A stretch of DNA of 8,488 bases from OCS116 cluster bacterium (GTDB taxonomy: Bacteria > Pseudomonadota > Alphaproteobacteria > Rhizobiales > OSC116): the NCBI GenBank assembly GCA_002402005.2, contig NVUS02000063.1, positions 1-8,488 on the forward strand. Direction: 5' to 3'. The notes beneath the pieces were generated by a model that searched no databases, was not told where the DNA came from, and saw nothing but the letters and a program-made list of their open reading frames with translations. This document shows positions 1 through 4,527 of this stretch, one piece after another (positions within the stretch are counted from its first letter, which is position 1; each line of letters opens with the position of its first letter). A program made the position numbers and the translations under genes.

Positions 1-55
1 AACAGGTAATAAACGGCTGGAAAATACCGCCCCCACACATGCTGAGTGATTTTGG
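1..55. other. unassigned edge segment joined to broken glmS
   Basis: Read from the minus strand, these bases should continue the first SIS domain of GlmS, which in the family carries an SQSGET-type sugar-phosphate loop shortly after the YRNPP stretch. None of the three minus-strand frames gives anything like it. The plus strand has an 18-codon open stretch from position 3 that ends in TAA at 57-59 and interlocks with the minus-strand stop at 56-58, but it is too short to identify. The segment may be an assembly chimera at a contig end, the edge of an inserted element, or a real rearrangement. I cannot tell which from the sequence. Confidence 0.4.
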
Positions 56-1063
56 CTAAGGTGGGTTGCGGTATCTATATTCAGAGGCGACATCAACTTC
101 GACACTCATATTGGTGGCTTCTTCTAACCAATATTTTGCAACGCTGGCGGCATAAAATGATGTACCACAAGATACAATGATAATGCGGTCGAACTTTGTA
201 ATATCAAGCTTAGCATCTATGTTGATTTCATTATTATCCATATTTAGATAATGAGCCAATGTATGCTGCACAACATCTGGCTGCTCGAAAAACTCTTTGG
301 CCATATAATGTTTATGATTGCCTTTGTCCATAGTGGCGGCTTGGGTCTCGACGTAATTGACATCACGTTTTACCAGTGCGCCGGACTGGTCGAAAATTTT
401 ATAAGTTTGCTTGGATGCAAAGACAAAATCGCCTTCTTCTAGATAGATGATTTGGCGCGAGAATGGTGACAAGGCCAAGGCATCTGAGCCAATATAATGA
501 CCTTCAACATCGCCAATACCGACAACCAATGGGCAGCCTTTGCGCGCGCCGATGAGCAGATCTTCTTGGCCTTTAATCATAATGGCCAGAGCAAACGCAC
601 CGGTTAATTTGCCAATGGCGGTTTGAACTGCGGTCTCTATATTGCTATCAATTTTAAGCTGATTGCTGATGAGATGGCCAATCACTTCGGTGTCGGTTTG
701 GCTTTGAATGTTGGCGCCACCTTTTAACAATTCATCACGTAATTCGGCATAATTTTCGATGATGCCATTGTGCACAATGATAACATTGTCAATGATGTGT
801 GGATGAGCGTTGGGCTCAGTCGGCGCACCATGGGTGGCCCATCTGGTGTGGCCGATGCCGATGCCGCCATCGCTAACGCCATTGTCTTTAATCTTTTTCT
901 CGAGATTGGCGAGCTTGCCAGCGGCGCGCTCACGCCACACTTGATCATTTTGCATGGTGGCGATGCCAGCACTATCATAACCACGATATTCGAGTAATTT
1001 TAGCGATGAAATAAGCCCAGTGGCAACTGGATGGCCAGTAACGATTCCGATGATTCCGCACAT
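56..1063 (-). CDS. glmS: GlmS, glutamine-fructose-6-phosphate aminotransferase, N-terminal part only
   Basis: GlmS makes glucosamine-6-phosphate from fructose-6-phosphate and glutamine, the first committed step to UDP-GlcNAc, in the cytoplasm. The protein begins MCGIIGIV, so Cys2 becomes the N-terminal nucleophile of the class II glutamine amidotransferase domain (about residues 2-240). Glutamine-site residues are visible: R74-W75 in GHTRWATHG, N99-G100 in VHNGIIEN, and D124 in TDTE. A linker with the KEFFEQP motif (257-263) leads into the first SIS domain, with VSCGTS at 297-302. The frame stops after residue 335, whereas the family is about 600 residues, so most of SIS1 and all of SIS2 are missing and this form could hydrolyse glutamine but not make the sugar phosphate. 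It lies 83 bases downstream of glmU on the same strand. The upstream Shine-Dalgarno is weak (GAAAG). The N-terminal identity is certain; whether the gene is really truncated is not. Confidence 0.93.
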   Translation of the reverse strand: MCGIIGIVTGHPVATGLISSLKLLEYRGYDSAGIATMQNDQVWRERAAGKLANLEKKIKDNGVSDGGIGIGHTRWATHGAPTEPNAHPHIIDNVIIVHNGIIENYAELRDELLKGGANIQSQTDTEVIGHLISNQLKIDSNIETAVQTAIGKLTGAFALAIMIKGQEDLLIGARKGCPLVVGIGDVEGHYIGSDALALSPFSRQIIYLEEGDFVFASKQTYKIFDQSGALVKRDVNYVETQAATMDKGNHKHYMAKEFFEQPDVVQHTLAHYLNMDNNEINIDAKLDITKFDRIIIVSCGTSFYAASVAKYWLEEATNMSVEVDVASEYRYRNPP

Positions 1064-1146
1064 ATTAGTTCTTTCGGTATTTTAAACTCTGAATGATTTG
1101 TCTATGAAAACAATTATTGATTAATAATTTGGCAAAAATAGGGTGA

Positions 1147-2520
1147 TTATTTGTTATTCTTTTGTCTAAATCTAGTCGCCCATGTGGCAATTTCTACCTG
1201 TTTGGCACGGGTGACTGCCAAAGCGTTGGACGCTACGTCTTTGGTGATGACACTACCTGAGCCAACATATGCCCCATCGGCAATGGTAACCGGCGCGACC
1301 AGCGAGCTGTTGGAGCCAACAAATGCGCCTTTGCCAATGATGGTTTTGGCTTTGTTAAAACCATCATAATTGCAAGTGATGGTGCCGGCGCCGATATTGG
1401 CCTTTTCGCCCACTTCGGCATCGCCGATATAGCTGAGATGATTGACCTTAGCGCCTTTATGAATGATGGCTTTTTTGGTTTCGACAAAATTGCCGATTTT
1501 ACCGCCCTCGCCGATATGGCTGCCTTCTCTGAGCCTTGCATATGGGCCGATGTTGGCATTGGCGGCTATAGTTATGGGGTTGGTTTTGCTGCCTTCGATA
1601 TGTGAAAATGCTAGGATATTTGCGCCTGATTCTATGGTCACATAGCCCTTGATGATGACATTGGGTTCGATGGTTACATCTGTGCCAATCACCACATTGG
1701 CTGATAGATAAACGCTAGAAGGATCAGTGAGGGTTGCGCCGCCGCGCATGGCTTGCTCGCGCAATTTATTTTGGTAGATGATTTCGCCTTCGGCCAATTG
1801 GACGCGGTCATTAATTCCCAAAGTTTCTACTTCTGCACATATAGTGACGCTGGCTTTTAAGCCGATTGATTTGGCAATCTCCACACAATCGGTGAGATAA
1901 TATTCGCCGGCGGCGTTTTTATTGTCAATCTTTGCCAGCAATTGGTTTAGATGTTTGGCTCTGAATGCCATAATGCCGGCATTGCATAAATTAACGGCGC
2001 GTTCGGCATCGCTAGCGTCTTTATATTCTCTAATGGCGAGCAACGCACCGGCATTATTGGTCAGCAAACGACCGTATTGTGCCGGGTCTTGTGGTTCAAA
2101 GCCCAATACCACGATGTCATCACCGGCGGTTATTTGGGCTGCCATATGCTTTAGAGTTGCGACCTCAACAAATGGTGTATCGGCATAGAGGATGATGATT
2201 GTGCCATCTGGGTTTTGCTTTGCTGCTGCGGTAATTTGCTGTTTGGCCATCAGTACGGCATGGCCTGTGCCTAATTTTTCGACTTGGAAAGAAACTTCGG
2301 CATCGCTGTTATCATTGATATAATCTAGGGTGAGTTGTTCATTTGGATCGGCCACCACAGCGACATTGGCTGCGGCCAATTTGTTTTGGCATAAGTTAAG
2401 CACATGCCCAACCAAAGGCAGCCCGCCGACTTCATGCATCACCTTATGGATATTTGATTTCATCCGCGTGCCTTTGCCGGCCGCCAAAATAATGCAGGTG
2501 ATTGTATCGATATTTGCCAT
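1147..2520 (-). CDS. glmU: GlmU, bifunctional N-acetylglucosamine-1-phosphate uridyltransferase / glucosamine-1-phosphate acetyltransferase
   Basis: Cytoplasmic enzyme that acetylates glucosamine-1-phosphate with acetyl-CoA and then adds UMP from UTP to give UDP-GlcNAc. It has 457 residues, like the 456 of E. coli. The N-terminal pyrophosphorylase domain (about 1-240) has LAAGKGTRM at 12-20, the lysine of HKVMH (K26), the LGTGHAV loop at 83-89, the metal aspartate in YADTP (D114), and GINDR at 235-239 with the second metal ligand. The C-terminal left-handed beta-helix (about 260-440) shows hexapeptide repeats, the catalytic-base histidine H361 in NHLSYIGDA, and NIGAGTITCNYDG at 375-387. Its start has a good Shine-Dalgarno, AGGGA, 4 bases upstream. 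It precedes glmS, the usual order in alphaproteobacteria, and the two could share a transcript since I see no convincing terminator in the 83-base gap. It is complete, with all key residues present. Confidence 0.97.
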   Translation of the reverse strand: MANIDTITCIILAAGKGTRMKSNIHKVMHEVGGLPLVGHVLNLCQNKLAAANVAVVADPNEQLTLDYINDNSDAEVSFQVEKLGTGHAVLMAKQQITAAAKQNPDGTIIILYADTPFVEVATLKHMAAQITAGDDIVVLGFEPQDPAQYGRLLTNNAGALLAIREYKDASDAERAVNLCNAGIMAFRAKHLNQLLAKIDNKNAAGEYYLTDCVEIAKSIGLKASVTICAEVETLGINDRVQLAEGEIIYQNKLREQAMRGGATLTDPSSVYLSANVVIGTDVTIEPNVIIKGYVTIESGANILAFSHIEGSKTNPITIAANANIGPYARLREGSHIGEGGKIGNFVETKKAIIHKGAKVNHLSYIGDAEVGEKANIGAGTITCNYDGFNKAKTIIGKGAFVGSNSSLVAPVTIADGAYVGSGSVITKDVASNALAVTRAKQVEIATWATRFRQKNNK

Positions 2521-2548
2521 TTTATCCCTAATTTTGGTTGGTTTTTAT

Positions 2549-2577
2549 ATCATAATAAAGAGATTGTTAAACTTAAA
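2549..2577 (-). promoter_or_regulatory. candidate glmU(-glmS) sigma-70-type promoter
   Basis: On the minus strand a TATGAT -10 (2554-2549) lies 17 bases from TTTAAG (2577-2572), a poor -35 with three matches to consensus. Transcription would begin near 2542 and leave a leader of about 22 bases containing the AGGGA ribosome site. The surroundings are very AT-rich, so chance matches are likely. Confidence 0.35.
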
Positions 2578-2587
2578 GATATTACAA

Positions 2588-2617
2588 TTGATTAAATCTT
2601 TAGCGATTTACTAATAT
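2588..2617 (+). promoter_or_regulatory. candidate promoter for the SPOR-like gene
   Basis: TTGATT (2588-2593) is followed after 18 bases by TAATAT (2612-2617), a reasonable sigma-70-type pair. The start would fall near 2624, giving a leader of about 58 bases. A perfect 7-base dyad begins at the predicted start point. The AT-rich context limits confidence. Confidence 0.4.
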
Positions 2618-2622
2618 GCCGA

Positions 2623-2643
2623 ATCCATATATTCATTATGGAT
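2623..2643. repeat. perfect 7-base dyad in leader of the SPOR-like gene
   Basis: ATCCATA (2623-2629) is matched by its exact reverse complement TATGGAT (2637-2643) across a 7-base spacer. Its position at or just after the predicted transcription start and in front of the open reading frame suits an operator or a small leader hairpin. The sequence alone does not show binding by any regulator. Confidence 0.35.
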
Positions 2644-2681
2644 AATATATTTCACAGCAGGTTTACAGGCAATAGGTTAAA

Positions 2682-3377
2682 ATGAACAGTAAAAAAATGC
2701 CTCAAAAGTCTCGACAAAAGAAAATTGGGTCTAATATTAAATCTCAGCCACGAGAGGCTGACCTTAGACTGCCGCGCAAAAAAGACCAAAGCAGTAACCG
2801 GGTGAGCCGTTATTATTTCTTGTCTTGGGTTATGGTGGCTGCCTTATCCGTTGGCATGCTTGGTGGCTTGGTGATTAATGAGGGCGGCGTTGACAATGCC
2901 ATTCGAACTGCGAATTTCAAAAAGCTAAACCGCCAGATTGCCGAGAATAGGTTTTCTGTAGGCAGCGATAGCTTGCCAACGGCGTCTATTAACGGGCCCG
3001 GTGTGGCTGTGGGCAGCCCCAATATTGTCATCCCGCGTGCGAAAGTGCCAGCTTTTACGCCCAACATTGGCGCGGGGGCGGCAAATAGCAGCATGGTTGA
3101 AGAAGAAAGATATTATTCAGTGTTTTTGGGGCAAGGCAATAGCTCATCAACCATTCTGGATTTATGGTATTCAATTAAGAACCAAAATGTAGACTTGTTT
3201 GGCAGTCATGAAGCTGGATATTATTATGATGAAATTGAAGGCGTTTATAAATTAGTGGTCGGCAAATTTGACAGCCTTGGCCTGTCGCTGCAATTTTGCG
3301 CAGAGCTTAAATTTAATGAAATTGCTTGTAAATATGACAGTGAGTTTGCCAATTTGCAAACTACGTTAATAGATTAA
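2682..3377 (+). CDS. single-TM envelope protein with SPOR-like C-terminal domain (FtsN-like layout)
   Basis: This 231-residue protein has a short, very basic cytoplasmic N-terminus (1-43, many Lys/Arg), one membrane span (about 45-66), a periplasmic linker of low complexity (about 70-140, rich in Gly, Ala, Pro, Ser), and a compact C-terminal region (about 143-226). That region follows the SPOR pattern: a first strand YYSVFLG, a second strand YKLVVGKF (189-196) matching the common YrvqvGpF motif, then a helix and a last strand with two cysteines (C206, C216). SPOR domains bind glycan strands stripped of stem peptides, often at division septa. The arrangement of basic tail, one TM, linker and SPOR is that of FtsN-type proteins, but I infer function only from layout and a degenerate motif. 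It is monocistronic, facing a converging CDF gene. The start has an AGG 6 bases upstream. It could instead be another SPOR protein unrelated to division. Confidence 0.7.
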   Translation: MNSKKMPQKSRQKKIGSNIKSQPREADLRLPRKKDQSSNRVSRYYFLSWVMVAALSVGMLGGLVINEGGVDNAIRTANFKKLNRQIAENRFSVGSDSLPTASINGPGVAVGSPNIVIPRAKVPAFTPNIGAGAANSSMVEEERYYSVFLGQGNSSSTILDLWYSIKNQNVDLFGSHEAGYYYDEIEGVYKLVVGKFDSLGLSLQFCAELKFNEIACKYDSEFANLQTTLID

Positions 3378-3383
3378 ACCTAG

Positions 3384-4337
3384 CTAGTTTTCATTTTCAT
3401 CATTAAATTCTTCAATCAACTCTATATGATCCTCCAGTGATTGTACTTCCATATATAAGCGTTTGACTTCACTGAACTTATTTTTAATGTTTTTCTCAAG
3501 GTTAGAGACACTTTGTTCAACAGTGCCAGCGCTAACTTCATCGTTAAAATCTAAGCTCAATGTAACCAAAACATCATTTGGCCCCATATGCATGCTTCTT
3601 AATTCATTGATGCCAATAATGGCGTCGTCTTCCGCAACAATTTCTCGAATCTTAGCAATTAGCTGATCCGAAGCCGCCTCGCCTATGAGCAAGCCTTTGG
3701 TTTCACGCGCTAGGATAATTGCCGTACCAGCCAAAATTAGACCAATGGTTACCGATGCGATGCCATCAAAAACCGGCATATTCATTTGATCAGCCATATA
3801 AACGCCGAACAAAGCCACCAATAGACCAAGCAACGCAGCGCTATCTTCAAACAATACCACAAAGGTGGTAGGGTCTTTGGAGTTTTTAATGGTGCTCCAC
3901 ACGCTGGCTTCGCCACGCTCTTTGTTAAACTGTTTAAGCGCGATGTACCAAACGATGGCCTCAAAAACAAACGAAGCGGACAACACGATGTAATTTATAT
4001 ATGCATTTTGAATTTCGTGCGGGTGGAGTATTTTGGCGATGCCTTCATATAAAGATACGGTGGCGCCCAAGCCAAATACTGAAATGGCAACAATGAAACT
4101 CCAAAAATATAATTCCATGCCATAACCAAATGGATGTTTGTCATCGGCTGCTTTTTTTGATTTGCTTATGCCGTATAGAAGTAGAAACTGGTTTCCGGTA
4201 TCGACCAGCGAATGAATGGCCTCTGACAGCATGGCAGAGCTTTTTGTAACCGAGGCGGCGGCGAATTTTATGATCGAAATAAGCAAATTACCCGCAAGGG
4301 CAGCATAAATGACTTTTTTTGAACCATGTGCAGACAT
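3384..4337 (-). CDS. cation diffusion facilitator family transporter, SLC30A9/ZnT9-like
   Basis: Inner-membrane divalent cation (probably Zn2+) exporter, likely a proton antiporter. It has 317 residues with hydrophobic stretches for about six TM helices, then a cytoplasmic ferredoxin-like C-terminal domain (about 220-300). TM2 contains the metal motif HxxxD (H42, D46) within SEAIHSLVDTGNQ, followed by the HPFGYG loop (68-73). TM5 reads FEDSAALLG (163-171): an acidic pair E164-D165 rather than the standard HxxxD/DxxxD. That, with DTGNQ after TM2 and KDPTT before TM5 (154-158), resembles the SLC30A9 (mitochondrial ZnT9) branch as I remember it. The start has a strong ribosome site, GAGAGGTG (4349-4342). 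It runs divergently from gyrA and converges on the SPOR-like gene, with stops 6 bases apart. Metal specificity cannot be read from sequence. Confidence 0.92.
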   Translation of the reverse strand: MSAHGSKKVIYAALAGNLLISIIKFAAASVTKSSAMLSEAIHSLVDTGNQFLLLYGISKSKKAADDKHPFGYGMELYFWSFIVAISVFGLGATVSLYEGIAKILHPHEIQNAYINYIVLSASFVFEAIVWYIALKQFNKERGEASVWSTIKNSKDPTTFVVLFEDSAALLGLLVALFGVYMADQMNMPVFDGIASVTIGLILAGTAIILARETKGLLIGEAASDQLIAKIREIVAEDDAIIGINELRSMHMGPNDVLVTLSLDFNDEVSAGTVEQSVSNLEKNIKNKFSEVKRLYMEVQSLEDHIELIEEFNDENEN

Positions 4338-4382
4338 ATAACACCTCTCTAAATCACGGGTAAAACGGCTTGATTTTGTGGT

Positions 4383-4411
4383 TTTATAGTGTGTTTAAAT
4401 GATTCTGTGGG
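4383..4411 (-). promoter_or_regulatory. candidate promoter of the CDF transporter gene
   Basis: On the minus strand TATAAA (4388-4383) sits 17 bases from CCCACA (4411-4406), which shares three bases with the -35 consensus. The start would be near 4376, about 39 bases before the ATG. The -10 is good and the -35 poor. Confidence 0.3.
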
Positions 4412-4440
4412 GAAAATCTAAATTTAAAAGCCAATGGCGG

Positions 4441-4455
4441 TTAATTCGTCATTAA
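4441..4455. promoter_or_regulatory. CtrA-like box, TTAA-N7-TTAA
   Basis: TTAA (4441-4444), seven bases, and TTAA (4452-4455) match exactly the spacing of the binding site of CtrA, the alphaproteobacterial cell-cycle response regulator. It lies in the divergent cdf/gyrA region, just upstream of the candidate gyrA -10 (4483-4488) and roughly at -47 from its start. Neither half site carries the fuller TTAACC form. In AT-rich DNA the core occurs by chance, so function is only a suggestion. Confidence 0.3.
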
Positions 4456-4458
4456 TCA

Positions 4459-4488
4459 TTTCGATAATCATGGCCGATGGCGTATAGT
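4459..4488 (+). promoter_or_regulatory. candidate gyrA promoter
   Basis: TATAGT (4483-4488) is a fair -10. The best -35 at 18 bases, TTTCGA (4459-4464), is weak, as would be expected for an activator-dependent promoter or a false hit. A second possible -10, GATAAT (4463-4468), lies 16 bases after TTAATT (4441-4446). The start would be near 4495, leaving a leader of about 33 bases. Confidence 0.3.
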
Positions 4489-4527
4489 TAGAGTTCGAAT
4501 CATTCAATTGCATATGGTATAGATATA

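Noticed and set aside
3..59. The 18-codon plus-strand open tail at the left edge as the end of a transposase or other gene
   Set aside because: Too short to show any family, and an open stretch of this length is common by chance. Recorded only as part of the junction question.
1111..1130. All-A/T inverted repeat AATTATT / AATAATT with a 4-base loop between glmU and glmS, followed on the minus strand by GTTTT, as a terminator
   Set aside because: The stem has no G-C pair and would be very unstable, and the T tract is short. In an AT-rich gap this is expected by chance.
1064..1146. glmS ribozyme or riboswitch upstream of glmS
   Set aside because: The gap is only 83 bases, too short for a glmS ribozyme, and shows no such structured core. 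That ribozyme is a Gram-positive feature.
3376..3391. Near-palindrome centred on CTAGCTAG spanning both convergent stops, as a bidirectional terminator
   Set aside because: It has no loop and a mismatch next to the core, so it would not form a normal hairpin. It is mostly made of the two stop codons.
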